Assembly (NCBI GenBank): GCA_027532905.1
Contig: JAPZUA010000001.1
Coordinates: 273,565 to 337,564, forward strand
Direction of reading: 5' to 3'
Source of the DNA: Magnetospirillum sp.
GTDB lineage: Bacteria > Pseudomonadota > Alphaproteobacteria > CACIAM-22H2
Length of the DNA: 64,000 nucleotides
Positions 9,268-19,078 of the stretch are shown one piece after another (positions within the stretch are counted from its first letter, which is position 1; each line of letters starts with the position of its first letter). The translations under genes were made by a program, and so were the position numbers. A model generated the notes under the pieces. It worked only from the letters and a program-made list of their open reading frames with translations. It made no database searches and was not told the DNA's origin.

Positions 9268-10454
9268 CGGATCCTCGGAAGCGAAGTGACAAAAGGCCCG
9301 CCGACCGGCTGGTCGGCGCGCTCGGGAAATTCGTCGCGCAGCTGCGGTTGGATCGCGTCGATGCGCTTGTCGAAGTCTGCGATACTTGCTGCGCCGTCGA
9401 TGGCCGACAGCGTCGTCGTATAGACCCGCGATTCGCCATGCTCAAGCCATACGGTCTCGTTGCGCGCATCCGCGCCAGCCCGGTCGCCCCATCGTGTCGA
9501 TGCTGGCTCAACTGCAAAGCCGTAGATGCCGTCGGCCAAACACTGCCATTGCTGCAAGCAAATGAAATTGTCGGCGCCGTATTCGACGCCAAATCCGAGC
9601 CCAAGTCGTTCGTTGAACAAAGCGGTCGGCACGCGGCCGTTTTTGTCGGCCACAGCTTCGTGGTCGAAAACCTGTTGGACAAAGCGCGCGCTCGGCGCTG
9701 CTTGCGTCCGATAACCGCTTTGCTGGCTTTCGCGCGGCATGTTGGCGGCCAAAGTGCGCTTGATGGGTGCTACGAACCTGGCTCCTTCGTCGAGCAACGG
9801 CCAACCGACATTGATATGGTAGAGCAGCATATGCGGGGTCTTCGAGAATCCACGATTCTCTATGCGATCGACGATGCGCACATCGCTGCCGCCGACAGCG
9901 ACTTCAATGCGCCGCACGAGCGCCAACGACTCGCCCATGGCCTGCGCCTGTACAACTGTGCCCTCGCACCACAATGTGCACTCGTCGCCGTCCCAGCGCG
10001 CGCCGTATCCGTCGAGACGGGCGGGCTGAAACGCGCCGCGCCCGTGCATCGGATAGGCAATTTCTTTGCGCAACGGCAAATCGAAGTGCGCCGCCGAGCC
10101 TTTGTCGGGCTGGCGTACATGGTCGAAACCGCACGTGCACAGCAGCCCCGAAAAGCCGCGCATAAAACCCGTGCCGCCGTCGCCCATGGGATCGAGAAAC
10201 GCCGGACTGCGGAAGCCGGTGGGCGACTGCCACGCAAACGGCACGCCTCGATAGTCGAAACGACCGATATCGAGCGAACGGTCGATCAGCACCGTAAACT
10301 CGAGCCCCGAGCCCGTGCGGAACTCGAGCGTGCGCACGCCCCGCTCGGGACCGTCGGCATATTCGAACAGTTCGACGCCCGCAATCTGGCCGAGCGTGCC
10401 CGAGCGACGTTCGAATTCGTGGCGCGTGAGTTTCTGACCGTACAAGATGGGCAT
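9264..10454 (-). CDS. DUF4432 / aldose-1-epimerase-like protein
   Basis: Protein of 396 residues with the galactose-mutarotase-like fold seen in DUF4432 proteins: near the N-terminus TLEFRTGSGLEFTVLIDRSL, then GFDHVRQ, AYPMHGRG and LLYHINVGWPLL, each rich in the His and Asp/Glu residues used by aldose epimerases. The start at 10454 (MPILYGQK) follows the permease stop by two bases. Likely acts on an imported sugar or sugar acid before desulfation or oxidation. Exact reaction unknown. Confidence 0.8.
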   Translation of the reverse strand: MPILYGQKLTRHEFERRSGTLGQIAGVELFEYADGPERGVRTLEFRTGSGLEFTVLIDRSLDIGRFDYRGVPFAWQSPTGFRSPAFLDPMGDGGTGFMRGFSGLLCTCGFDHVRQPDKGSAAHFDLPLRKEIAYPMHGRGAFQPARLDGYGARWDGDECTLWCEGTVVQAQAMGESLALVRRIEVAVGGSDVRIVDRIENRGFSKTPHMLLYHINVGWPLLDEGARFVAPIKRTLAANMPRESQQSGYRTQAAPSARFVQQVFDHEAVADKNGRVPTALFNERLGLGFGVEYGADNFICLQQWQCLADGIYGFAVEPASTRWGDRAGADARNETVWLEHGESRVYTTTLSAIDGAASIADFDKRIDAIQPQLRDEFPERADQPVGGPFVTSLPRIR

Positions 10455-10456
10455 GT

Positions 10457-11287
10457 CTATTTCACCGCACCAGCTGTGAGACCTTTGACGATGTAGCGCT
10501 GCCCGAACAGCAGGAACGCCAAGGCCGGGACCAGCGACAACGCGGCCGTGGCCGCCATCTCGCCGTATTTGATCTCGTAGCCTTGCGCGAATTTGGCGAT
10601 CGCAACCGGGATCGTGGCGGTCTGCTTCGCGGTCAAGTTGAGTGCGACGGCAAATTCGTTCCAGCTGAAAATGAACATTAAGATCGCGGTTGCCGCCAAG
10701 CCCGGGGCAACCAGCGGCACGACGATGCGCCAGATGAGGAAAGGCGTGGAGCACCCGTCGATGCGGGCCGCCTCTTCAAGCTCGATGGGCACGTCACGCA
10801 CGAAATTCGTCATGAGCCACAACGCCATCGGCAGATGCACGGCGACATGGGCCAAAACCAAGCCCAGATAGGTATTGTCGAGACCGATCTCGCGATAGAG
10901 CGGGAACCAGGCCGCAACCAGCGTGATCGGCGGCACCATATGGAATACGACGGCCCATCCCAACATCGTGTGCACCGCCCAGCGCGGCGTGCCCAGACGT
11001 TCTATCGCATAGCCGCCCAGCGTGGCTGCCACGAGAATGACAAGCGTGCTGCCGGCCGCTACGACAAGACTGTTGAACGTGTTCGACATGAATTCGGTCG
11101 AGCGCGAAAACAGCACCTCGCGAAAGCTTGCCAAGGTCGGCGTGAAAAACACCTCGCCCAGCAGCAGCGAAATCTGCGACTTGAATGCGGCTGCGATGAT
11201 CCAGACGAACGGGATCAGCACAAGGGCTGCGACAAGCAGCAAGCCCAGATGAAAAGCCGGAACCGCGCGTTTTTCCCAGGGATTCAT
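10457..11287 (-). CDS. Sugar ABC transporter permease (MalG/UgpE type)
   Basis: Inner-membrane permease of 276 residues with about six membrane segments. The cytoplasmic EAA loop EEAARIDGCSTPFLIWRIVVP docks the ATPase, and the C-terminus ends GLTAGAVK, typical of carbohydrate uptake family 1 permeases. ATGA overlap at 11284-11287 couples it to its partner permease. No ATPase gene is in this operon, so it must use one encoded elsewhere. Confidence 0.92.
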   Translation of the reverse strand: MNPWEKRAVPAFHLGLLLVAALVLIPFVWIIAAAFKSQISLLLGEVFFTPTLASFREVLFSRSTEFMSNTFNSLVVAAGSTLVILVAATLGGYAIERLGTPRWAVHTMLGWAVVFHMVPPITLVAAWFPLYREIGLDNTYLGLVLAHVAVHLPMALWLMTNFVRDVPIELEEAARIDGCSTPFLIWRIVVPLVAPGLAATAILMFIFSWNEFAVALNLTAKQTATIPVAIAKFAQGYEIKYGEMAATAALSLVPALAFLLFGQRYIVKGLTAGAVK

Positions 11288-12174
11288 GCGCGCGCTCCGT
11301 AGCGTCGGCTGGCGGCAAGCGAGCCGACGATCAGCAAAGAGATCCCGAACAGCACCGCGATCGACATGGCCGATCCGTAGCCCATGCGATCTTGCGTGAA
11401 GAACGTTCGGTAGATCGTGTAGCTCAGCACTTCGGTCGCCGACCCCGGGCCGCCGCCGGTCAGCAGATAGATTTCGTCGAACACTTTGAGCGACGTCACG
11501 AAGCGGAATAGGAACGTGACCACGATGACCGGCATCATCATCGGGATCAGCACATAACGCAGCTCGGTCCAGGTACCCGCCCCGTCGATGCGCGCGGCTT
11601 CCTGCACGTCTTGCGGCAGCGATTCGAAGCCCGCCAGAAGCAGCAGGAAGCAAAACGGCGTCCAGTGCCAGATATCGACCAGAATGACCGACGGCAACGC
11701 CCAAGCGCGTGTCCCCAGCCAATCGACGGGATGGAGACCGAGCAGCCCGACCGCCCCGTTGACCAAACCGAAATCGAAATTGAGCATGAGCTTCCACACC
11801 GCACCGATCAGAATGCCCGGCACCAGGATCGGCAGAATGAAGATCGTGCGATACAGCGTACGCCCCGATCGAATGCGCGACACCGCCCAGGCCAGGAAAA
11901 AGCCAAGAACGACTTGGATCGTCACGCCGACAACCGCGAAGATCGCCGTGTTGCCTATGCCAGCTTGCAGCAGTTCATCCTCGGCAAGGCGGCGATAATG
12001 CGTAAACCCGACATAGCTCCACACCGAGTGGCCGGCGACCCATTTGATCTCGTGCACGCTCATCGCCATCAGGTTCAAAACCGGCAGCAGCGACATTGCG
12101 ACGAAGATCACGGCTGCGGGCGTGAGCGCAATAGCGCGCCATTTGCGGTCGATTTGAATGCCCTGTGCGGTCAT
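11284..12174 (-). CDS. Sugar ABC transporter permease (MalF/UgpA type)
   Basis: Inner-membrane permease of 296 residues, about six membrane segments. EEAARIDGAG-like EAA loop (QEAARIDGAGTWTELRYV) and LTGGGPGSATEVL are hallmarks of the UgpA/MalF side of carbohydrate importers. It partners the following permease and the substrate-binding protein upstream. A strong hairpin at 12185-12237 lies between it and that gene. Confidence 0.92.
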   Translation of the reverse strand: MTAQGIQIDRKWRAIALTPAAVIFVAMSLLPVLNLMAMSVHEIKWVAGHSVWSYVGFTHYRRLAEDELLQAGIGNTAIFAVVGVTIQVVLGFFLAWAVSRIRSGRTLYRTIFILPILVPGILIGAVWKLMLNFDFGLVNGAVGLLGLHPVDWLGTRAWALPSVILVDIWHWTPFCFLLLLAGFESLPQDVQEAARIDGAGTWTELRYVLIPMMMPVIVVTFLFRFVTSLKVFDEIYLLTGGGPGSATEVLSYTIYRTFFTQDRMGYGSAMSIAVLFGISLLIVGSLAASRRYGARA

Positions 12175-12184
12175 GTCATGCGCC

Positions 12185-12237
12185 GTTCCGTCGGCCCGCT
12201 TGCTTGCCTTGGCAAGCTTGCGGGCCGAACTTGGAAC
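12185..12237. promoter_or_regulatory. Stem-loop between binding-protein and permease genes
   Basis: Extended inverted repeat: outer arms GTTCC/GGAAC, inner arms GGCCCGC/GCGGGCC, and CTTGCC/GGCAAG near the loop. There is no T-run. Hairpins at this position in importer operons commonly stabilise the upstream binding-protein message and lower permease output; that role is inferred here. Confidence 0.6.
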
Positions 12238-12246
12238 GCCCCTTTT

Positions 12247-13596
12247 CTACAAAGCCGCGATCTTGCCGGTACGATATCCGGCCCGCTCCATAATCGCGTG
12301 CGACTCCTCGGCGATCGCGTTGAGAGCGCGCGTCGTCGTCAGCTCGCCGATCACGGCTTGGTTCAAGCGCAGTTCGAGAACGTCGCCGATTTGCGCGCCC
12401 TCGGGCACGCTCCACATCAGCTTCACGAACTCCGAGCTTTGCGCCATCGCTCCCATCCAGCGATTCTTGGGCTCGCGCATCAGTCCGGCGTCCGAGAGCA
12501 CGTCCTGGCGCACGGGCGGAGCCCCCGCCGCCATGTATTTGAGCTGCGCATCGCGGGTCTGGAACCAGTTGAGGAACGCCAAGGCCGCTTCCTGGCGCGG
12601 GCGCGGCACGTTCTTGGGGATGCCGGCGAGCCAATGGCCCAAAACCGGAGCGGGCTTGCCGTTGGCCGAACCCGGCACGCGGGCAGCGTTGAGTTTGCCC
12701 ACGACTGCCGACTTGGTCGGATCGTCCAACTGCGACCAAGCGGCGATCACTAGCATGGCGTGTGCCGCGCGACCCGTGGCGAGGTTCTGGATGATCTGCG
12801 CTTGCGCAAGGCCGCCGGTCTGCGGATGGCCCGCTTCCTTGGCCATGCGAATGTAGAAATCGAGCGCTTCTTTGGCCTGCGGGCTGTTGATGGTGATGGT
12901 GTAGTCGCCCTTGGGCTCGTCGCGGAACAGACTGCCGCCATGGCTGTAGAGATAGGGCCACCAGTCGTAGGAAACGTCGTTGGGCGCACCGCGTGCACCG
13001 CGCTGCACGATGCCGTAGATGCGCGGCGGATTGTGCAGTTTCTTAGCGTTTTCGAGCAGCTGGTCCCAGGTTTCGGGAACCTTCAATTTGTGTTCCTCGT
13101 AGAGGTCGGCGCGATACAGCAGCAGCGGAATATTGCCGTTGACCGGCACCGACATGAGCTTGCCGTTCGGGTCGTGCGATTTGGCGGCTGCGTTCCAGTA
13201 GACCGTATTGTCGTAGCGGATCATCTGCGGATCGAGGCGGAAGGCCGGATCGATGTCGTTGATCGGCGTCAAGAAGCCGCCATGGTACATTTCCTGGTAG
13301 TAGAGGCCGTTCATGATCAGCAAATCGAACTGGCCGTCGCGCGCCCGCACCGAAGCACGCTGTTTTTCGAGGCTGCCGCCGAACGGATTGACGTCGAGAT
13401 TGACCTTATTGCCCGATTCTTTTTCATAGGCCTCGACGGCACCACGAAACCCGTCGAACCAAGGCGAGTTGTTGATGACGATAGTGAAAGGTGCGCGACG
13501 TGCAGCTTGCGCGCGTGCACCCGGCGTCCAGGCCAGCGCGGAAACGGCAGCACCGGCCCCGACAAGCATTTCGCGGCGATTGGGTCCTTGCGACAT
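12247..13596 (-). CDS. Sugar ABC transporter substrate-binding protein
   Basis: Extracytoplasmic solute-binding protein of 449 residues, family 1 (carbohydrate). The N-terminus carries a Tat-like RREMLVGAGAAVSALAW signal ending near ARAQA. The body shows the family features FDLLIMNGLYYQEM and PVNGNIPLLLYRADLYEE. ATG at 13596 has a GGGGAGA upstream and is preferred over one five codons earlier. First gene of the ABC block; TctC ends 46 bp upstream in the same direction, so transcription may continue from the tripartite transporter genes. Confidence 0.9.
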   Translation of the reverse strand: MSQGPNRREMLVGAGAAVSALAWTPGARAQAARRAPFTIVINNSPWFDGFRGAVEAYEKESGNKVNLDVNPFGGSLEKQRASVRARDGQFDLLIMNGLYYQEMYHGGFLTPINDIDPAFRLDPQMIRYDNTVYWNAAAKSHDPNGKLMSVPVNGNIPLLLYRADLYEEHKLKVPETWDQLLENAKKLHNPPRIYGIVQRGARGAPNDVSYDWWPYLYSHGGSLFRDEPKGDYTITINSPQAKEALDFYIRMAKEAGHPQTGGLAQAQIIQNLATGRAAHAMLVIAAWSQLDDPTKSAVVGKLNAARVPGSANGKPAPVLGHWLAGIPKNVPRPRQEAALAFLNWFQTRDAQLKYMAAGAPPVRQDVLSDAGLMREPKNRWMGAMAQSSEFVKLMWSVPEGAQIGDVLELRLNQAVIGELTTTRALNAIAEESHAIMERAGYRTGKIAAL

Positions 13597-13642
13597 TTGA
13601 TTTCTCCCCATTGTTTTTACTTTTTCGGATCGGCAGCGTAAG

Positions 13643-14587
13643 TCAGGTCGCCGTCACGTTATTGCGTTCAGCAAGTTTCTTCATCGCCTCGTATTGGCGC
13701 GCGATTTCAGCTTCGAGTTCGGCACCTTTGAGGAAGACCGCACTCATGTTGAACTCGGCGTATTTTTGCACAACCTCAGGATCGTTCATTGCGGTGCGCA
13801 GAGCATCCGCAAAGCGATCGACGCGTGCGCGCGGCGTCGCTTTCGGCATCCACCACCAGTAATTCAAGTTGAGCAGTAGGTCTGTGCCCTGCTCGCGCGC
13901 GGTCGCAAGGTTGGGCCAGCTCGCCAAACGCTGAGGAGCAAAGATCGCGACGATCTTCAGATCGCCCGAATCAACCAGCGGCTTGGCCTCGTTGACCGTA
14001 AGAAACGCGCAATCGACATGTCCGCCCGCAAGGGCCGTTCGCGTCGGGCCGCCGCCGCCCGTGTTGACGTAGCGGAACTTCGTGCCCGTCGCGTCACCGA
14101 GAGAGAGAAAAAGAAAATGGTTGATCGCGCCGATCTGCACGCCGGCCTTGAGATCGCCCGCCTTCGCTGCAGCCAGAAAAGCCGGCAGCGTCTGGTAGGG
14201 CGCCTTGCTGTTGACCACCACTGTCACGTATTCGGTCGCGACTTGGGCGACTTGGGCAAAGGCTTCGGGGCCGAAATCCATCACCTTGAGCGTCGCCGCC
14301 GTCAGCAACGCCTGGTGGATTGCAAGCACCGTGTGGCCGTCAGGGGCCGCATCCCGGACTTGGCGATTGCCGATCGATGTGCCGCCGCCAACGACGTTCG
14401 AGACCGCCAGCGGCTGGCCCAATGCCCTCTGTAAAGGTGCTTGAAAGAAGCGCGCGATGTAGTCAGCACTGCCGCCGGGTGGATTGGGCACGACGATGCG
14501 GACAGGTTTGTCGGGATAAGTTTGTGCCAAGGCGGGGACGGCCAGCGATACGGCCAGCGTTCCGGCAACAAAGTCTCTGCGCTTCAT
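13643..14587 (-). CDS. tctC: Tripartite tricarboxylate transporter binding protein (TctC)
   Basis: Periplasmic solute-binding receptor of 314 residues for a tripartite tricarboxylate transporter (TTT). Signal peptide MKRRDFVAGTLAVSLAVPALAQ, then the family opening YPDKPVRIVVPNPPGGSAD and AAPDGHT. GGGAG precedes the ATG at 14587. It serves the TctA/TctB membrane pair encoded just upstream. TTT receptors bind carboxylates, including dicarboxylates and sugar acids; the ligand cannot be read from the sequence. Confidence 0.9.
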   Translation of the reverse strand: MKRRDFVAGTLAVSLAVPALAQTYPDKPVRIVVPNPPGGSADYIARFFQAPLQRALGQPLAVSNVVGGGTSIGNRQVRDAAPDGHTVLAIHQALLTAATLKVMDFGPEAFAQVAQVATEYVTVVVNSKAPYQTLPAFLAAAKAGDLKAGVQIGAINHFLFLSLGDATGTKFRYVNTGGGGPTRTALAGGHVDCAFLTVNEAKPLVDSGDLKIVAIFAPQRLASWPNLATAREQGTDLLLNLNYWWWMPKATPRARVDRFADALRTAMNDPEVVQKYAEFNMSAVFLKGAELEAEIARQYEAMKKLAERNNVTAT

Positions 14588-14616
14588 GCGTTTTCTCCCG
14601 TTTCGTTGATTGGGCG

Positions 14617-16107
14617 TCAGGCGGGCATTGGTGCTTGCCGCTTGCGCCGATAGTCGCGCCAGAGCGGCCATGCAAACATCAGAACCGAGACAAAGAGAAA
14701 GAGGAGTGCCACCGGTCGTTCGACCAGCGGCATCAGTGAGCCGTTCGATCCCATCAGCCCGGCGCGCAACTGCGTTTCGGCCAGCGGCGCCAGTATCAGG
14801 CCGATCACGAACGGCCCCAACGGTACGGCCGCCAGCTCGAGCAGAAATCCGACCACGCCGAAGCCGATCATTGTCCAGACATCGAACATGCGGCCGTTTT
14901 CGGCGAGCGCCCCGATCACGCACAAGACGATGATGATCGGAAGCACGAACGCGCGCTGCACGTACATAAGGCGCGCGATCATCATGCAGCCGGCAACCAT
15001 CATGACGAACATCACAATGTGCGCCGCGAGATGCGTTGCCATCAAAGCGCTGACGACTTCGGGCGAATTCGTGAACAGCGTCGGCCCCGGCTGCACGTTG
15101 TGCATGAGCAACCCCGCCAGCAGGATCGACGCCGCCGGGCTGCCGGGAATCCCGAGCGTGATCATCGGAATGAGCGCGCCGCCCGTATTGGCATTGTTGG
15201 CCGTTTCCGAGGCCACGATGCCGTCTTCGAATCCGGTGCCGAATTTTTCGGGCGTCTTCGACATGTTCTTGGCGGTCGAATAGGCCACGATCGAACTGAT
15301 GCTGGCGCCCACGCCCGGCAATATCCCGATCCAGACGCCGATGACCGCCGACCGCGCGATATTGAAGGCCTGTCCCAGATAGTCCTTGGGCGACAGAAAA
15401 ATCCCCTTAACGCTGGGGTCGAGCCGTTCAAACTTTTGGCGCGCGTGCATCGCATCGGCAAGGACCTGGCTGATCGCAAATGCGCCCAGGATGACCGCAA
15501 GGTAACTAAACCCGCCGACCATTTCTTCGTATCCGAACGTCAGACGCATTTGGCCCGAGGTTTCGTCGATGCCCGGATACGAAACGAGCATGCCAAACAG
15601 GCCCGACAGCAATCCCTTGACGACCGAGCCCTGGCTCAATGCTGCGATCAGCACGAGCGCCATGAAGACCAGCGCAAAATTCTCGAACGGCCCGAACACC
15701 AAGGCGAGCCGCGCCATCGCCGGCGCCAGTGTCACGAGGGCCACCCACGACAGCACCCCGCCGATTAGCGACGCTGAAATTCCGAGCCCCAAGGCGCGGC
15801 CGGGCCTGCCGCCGCGCGCCATCGGAAATCCGTCGAGCGTGGTAACGACCGAAGCGGGTTCGCCCGGAATGCGCATCAACGTTGCGGTAATGAGCCCGCC
15901 GGAAATGCCGCCGACATACATCGAGGTCATCAAGATGACGCCATCGACGCTGCTCATGCGGTAAGTGAACGGCAAGGACAGCGCGAGCAACGCTCCACCC
16001 GTCAGCCCTGGCAGAGCCCCCACGACGATCCCCAGAAACGTCCCGACAAGCAGAAGCAACAGCGGCCCGCCGCTCACCAGATGCAAGAAACCCTGGACAA
16101 GATCCAT
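14617..16107 (-). CDS. tctA: Tripartite tricarboxylate transporter large membrane subunit (TctA)
   Basis: Inner-membrane protein of 496 residues with about twelve hydrophobic segments. Family landmarks are GALPGLTGG, TLMRIPGEPASVVTTLDG, GILPGVGASISS and ITLGIPGSPAASILL. It forms the cation-coupled translocation channel, receiving ligand from TctC. Eleven bases follow the TctB stop, and TctC is next downstream, so gene order is B-A-C in transcription. Confidence 0.95.
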   Translation of the reverse strand: MDLVQGFLHLVSGGPLLLLLVGTFLGIVVGALPGLTGGALLALSLPFTYRMSSVDGVILMTSMYVGGISGGLITATLMRIPGEPASVVTTLDGFPMARGGRPGRALGLGISASLIGGVLSWVALVTLAPAMARLALVFGPFENFALVFMALVLIAALSQGSVVKGLLSGLFGMLVSYPGIDETSGQMRLTFGYEEMVGGFSYLAVILGAFAISQVLADAMHARQKFERLDPSVKGIFLSPKDYLGQAFNIARSAVIGVWIGILPGVGASISSIVAYSTAKNMSKTPEKFGTGFEDGIVASETANNANTGGALIPMITLGIPGSPAASILLAGLLMHNVQPGPTLFTNSPEVVSALMATHLAAHIVMFVMMVAGCMMIARLMYVQRAFVLPIIIVLCVIGALAENGRMFDVWTMIGFGVVGFLLELAAVPLGPFVIGLILAPLAETQLRAGLMGSNGSLMPLVERPVALLFLFVSVLMFAWPLWRDYRRKRQAPMPA

Positions 16108-16118
16108 ATCCGCGGCTC

Positions 16119-16625
16119 CTAGGGTAAGTCGATCAGGAGGGCGCGGAAGCCATAGTCGAGTCCGACGCTACCGAGCAGAGCGACCACGGCCACGACGGCA
16201 AGCGATCGCGGCGTGCGATCGCAAAGCGCCGCACCGAAGACCAACATAAAGAGCACCGAGGCCGCCGCAAAGCCGGCCAGCGGGATCAGCGCCACATACA
16301 AAAACGACAGGACCACGGCATAGACCGAAAAGCGCGGAACGACCGCATAGCTGTCGTCGATCGCTTCGGACATCGTGAACAGCGACATTGCAGCGCCGCG
16401 CGTCGAATGCTTCAGCAGTACGCGCACGAGCAACGCGCTCGCCAGCACCAGCACCGATACCGCCGTCCAAAACGGCACCGCCGCCGCACCAACCGGATCG
16501 TACGGTGCGCGCGGCTGGTTGCGCACGCCCCACATGGTCATCAGAGCTACCGCCATCATTGCCAGCGCGAACAGCGCGTCGGCACGCGCGGATTTCGGTT
16601 CCTCTGTCGCGGACGGATCGCTCAT
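16119..16625 (-). CDS. tctB: Tripartite tricarboxylate transporter small membrane subunit (TctB)
   Basis: Small membrane protein of 168 residues with four predicted membrane segments, matching the TctB size and layout. The conserved-looking PYDPVGAAAVPFW sits after the first helix. Start taken at ATG 16625 (MSDPSATEE); no clear ribosome site is visible, and longer forms would add an Arg-rich stretch without family support. First gene of the long minus-strand operon, divergent from a LysR gene 140 bp away. Confidence 0.82.
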   Translation of the reverse strand: MSDPSATEEPKSARADALFALAMMAVALMTMWGVRNQPRAPYDPVGAAAVPFWTAVSVLVLASALLVRVLLKHSTRGAAMSLFTMSEAIDDSYAVVPRFSVYAVVLSFLYVALIPLAGFAAASVLFMLVFGAALCDRTPRSLAVVAVVALLGSVGLDYGFRALLIDLP

Positions 16626-16764
16626 CGAAGCGCGCGGCGCTGCATTGTTGCCCCTCCCCGTTCGATCGGCCGCTTTGCGGCTCGATCTCAGTTCTTGCAA
16701 AACCCTCGCATAGCAGTCAGAACCGCACAACGCCCATCTGGTCCCAAATCCATAACCATAGGGA

Positions 16765-17751
16765 ATGTCGATGCAGCTTCAGCAGATGCGCCATGTCGTG
16801 GCCGTCATCGAACAGCGCAGCCTGGCAGCGGCGGCAAAGACGCTCGGCATTTCACAGCCCGCCCTCAGCAAAAGCCTCCGGCGGCTCGAAGCATATCTTG
16901 GTGTCAAACTGTTCGAACGCACGCCGCGCGGCATGCTGGCGACCGAGTTCGGACGGGAGTTCGCGCAGCATGCGCGCGCGATAGCGCTCGAAGTGAACGA
17001 GGCCGAGCGCGCGGTCGGCGCCATTCGCGACGGGCGCGAGGGTCGCATCGCGATCGGTTCGGCGCCCAGCGTGATCGCGAGCGTTCTGCCCGTCGCGACC
17101 GCGCGCCTGATCAAGAGCCGCAACGCGCTCAAAATCACCGTCGTCGGCGGGCTGCACGACAGGCTATTCGAATGGCTGCGGGCGGGCGAGATCGACGCCG
17201 TCATTTCCAATCTGGTCGATCAGCCCGACAATTCGGATCTGGTGCAGGAAACCCTGTTCATCGATACCGTCGTCGTCGCATGTCGGCCCGGACATCCACT
17301 CCTCGAAAAGCCCAATGCGTCGCGAAAGACGCTCGAGCAGTTCCGCTGGATCCTGCCCGCAAGCACAATCGTCACGCGCCAGCATCTGGAAATAGCGCTC
17401 AAATCGCACGGGCTGGCGGTGCCCAATCTGGCGATCGAAACGAATTCGCTCGCCTTCATGCGCGCAATGATTCTCGAGACCGACTTTCTTGGCTACCTGC
17501 CGTCGGTGACGATGGCGCCGGGCCGCGAGTGTGCGGGCGCCATCCCGGCTGGCATCGACTGGCTGGACTGGCATCGGCCTGTCGGCCTTACCTTGCGCGC
17601 CAAAGGCGTGCTGTCACCCGCGTGCCGGCGCCTGATCGCGGAATTGCGCAGGGCGTGCGCGGAGCAGTTTCCGACAAACCACAAGACGACCGCGCTCAAG
17701 GTCACGCGCAGCGCAAGCGCCAAGACCGCCGACCGGCACGGACTTGTGTGA
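16765..17751 (+). CDS. LysR family transcriptional regulator
   Basis: Regulator of 328 residues. The N-terminal winged helix-turn-helix spans roughly residues 5-62 (LAAAAKTLGISQPALSKSLRR, then LGVKLFERTPRGM); the rest is the periplasmic-binding-like effector domain. It is divergently placed from tctB, the usual arrangement for LysR control of an adjacent operon, so it probably senses a substrate of the transporter/catabolic operon on its left. The C-terminal 20 residues after the effector domain are Lys/Thr/Ala-rich and unremarkable. Confidence 0.92.
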   Translation: MSMQLQQMRHVVAVIEQRSLAAAAKTLGISQPALSKSLRRLEAYLGVKLFERTPRGMLATEFGREFAQHARAIALEVNEAERAVGAIRDGREGRIAIGSAPSVIASVLPVATARLIKSRNALKITVVGGLHDRLFEWLRAGEIDAVISNLVDQPDNSDLVQETLFIDTVVVACRPGHPLLEKPNASRKTLEQFRWILPASTIVTRQHLEIALKSHGLAVPNLAIETNSLAFMRAMILETDFLGYLPSVTMAPGRECAGAIPAGIDWLDWHRPVGLTLRAKGVLSPACRRLIAELRRACAEQFPTNHKTTALKVTRSASAKTADRHGLV

Positions 17752-17778
17752 CGAAGGCTGCCCCGGCCGGAAGTTGGG

Positions 17779-18963
17779 TTAGCGCGGATAGGGGCGATGC
17801 AGCGCGCACGCGGGATTGAGACGCACGCCGAAACCCGGCTTGTCGAGCGCCGAGACTTTCATGCGGCCTCCGACCGGTACGGGTTCGTCGAGCAGCAACG
17901 GCGAAAACATCGGCACAATCCGGTCCGCCTGCGGCGCCATCATCAGAAACTCGGCGAACGGACTGTTCGTGCGCGTCGCGACGAAATGGTAGCTGTAGAC
18001 GCTCGAGCCGTGCGGCACCACAAGTGCGCCGTGCGCATCGGCAAGCGCCGAAATCTTGACGAGTTCGGTCATGCCGCCGCACCAGTTGACGTCGGGCTGG
18101 ATGATGTCGCAACAGCCCATTTCCAGCAGCAGCCGGAAGCCCCAGCGCGTGGCCTCGTGCTCGCCCGTCGTCACCAGCATGCCGCGCGGCACGTTGCGGC
18201 GCAGCTCCGCGTAGCCCCAATAGTCGTCGGGCGACAGGCACTCCTCGATCCATTTGAGGCCGTAAGGCGCGCACGCGTGCGCAAGGCGCATGGCATAGTT
18301 CAAATCCAGTGCCATCCAGCAATCGAACATCAGCCAAAATTCGTCGCCCACGCGCGCGCGCATCGCCGCCAGTTTCTCGACGTTTTTGCGCAGGCCGGCT
18401 TCGCCTTCAGCCGGACCGTGCTGCAGCGGCATTTTGCCGCCCACGAACCCCATCTCCTTGGCGAGGTCGGGGCGGGCGGTCGTCGCGTAGAAGGTAAACT
18501 CATCGCGCACCGGTCCGCCCAGCAAGGCATGGACCGGCTCGCCGCGGATCTTGGCCAGCAAGTCCCACAGCGCCAGATCGACGCCCGAGATCGTGTTGAG
18601 CACGACGCCCTTGCGACCGTAGAACTGCGTCGCGAAATACATCTGGTCCCAGATTTTTTCGATCTCGGTCACGCAGCGCCCTTCAACGAAGCGCGCGAGG
18701 TGCTTCTCCACGATGAAGGCACCGATCTCGCCGGCCGTAGTGACCGCGAAGCCAACAGTACCGTCGCTTGCCTCGATCTCGACGACCAGCGTGCCGAGCA
18801 CGTTGATGCCGAACGACTGACGGCTCTGTCGGTACTCGGGGTATCTCGCCATCGGCGTGGCGATATGGTCGTCGATCCAATGGTCGCGGCTTTGGTCGTG
18901 ATAGTCGGCCCCGCCGCCACGCACCGTGAAAGCGCGAATATGCTTGATGGTCGGCATGGCCAT
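17779..18963 (-). CDS. rhmD: L-rhamnonate dehydratase
   Basis: Enolase-superfamily dehydratase of 394 residues (mandelate racemase subgroup) that removes water from L-rhamnonate to give 2-keto-3-deoxy-L-rhamnonate. Near-complete agreement with the RhmD/YfaW family from memory: [103 protein letters not shown] and [14 protein letters not shown]. Mg ligands are Asp, Glu and Glu in the MFDCW, IEE and GEHE segments. AGGGAGA precedes the ATG. It is transcribed alone, divergently from a GntR regulator that probably controls it. Confidence 0.95.
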   Translation of the reverse strand: MAMPTIKHIRAFTVRGGGADYHDQSRDHWIDDHIATPMARYPEYRQSRQSFGINVLGTLVVEIEASDGTVGFAVTTAGEIGAFIVEKHLARFVEGRCVTEIEKIWDQMYFATQFYGRKGVVLNTISGVDLALWDLLAKIRGEPVHALLGGPVRDEFTFYATTARPDLAKEMGFVGGKMPLQHGPAEGEAGLRKNVEKLAAMRARVGDEFWLMFDCWMALDLNYAMRLAHACAPYGLKWIEECLSPDDYWGYAELRRNVPRGMLVTTGEHEATRWGFRLLLEMGCCDIIQPDVNWCGGMTELVKISALADAHGALVVPHGSSVYSYHFVATRTNSPFAEFLMMAPQADRIVPMFSPLLLDEPVPVGGRMKVSALDKPGFGVRLNPACALHRPYPR

Positions 18964-19078
18964 GCGCAGATCTCCCTGAATTTTTGATCAAAGATTGACT
19001 CTTCTTGTGTATCGACTAACATAATCACGGGGAAAAATTCAAATGATTGACATTTCTTGATCAATCTCGGGGGCGTTG
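18964..19078. promoter_or_regulatory. Divergent rhmD / gntR promoter region with paired palindromes
   Basis: The AT-rich gap contains two copies of the 8-bp palindrome TTGATCAA (18984-18991 and 19057-19064) whose starts are 73 bp apart, about seven helical turns, one near each start codon. Between them lies the imperfect palindrome TGTGTATCGACTAACA at 19006-19021, centred on TCGA. These are candidate operators for the GntR protein; the central one also resembles the LacI-like sites at 31935 and 35884. Confidence 0.45.
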
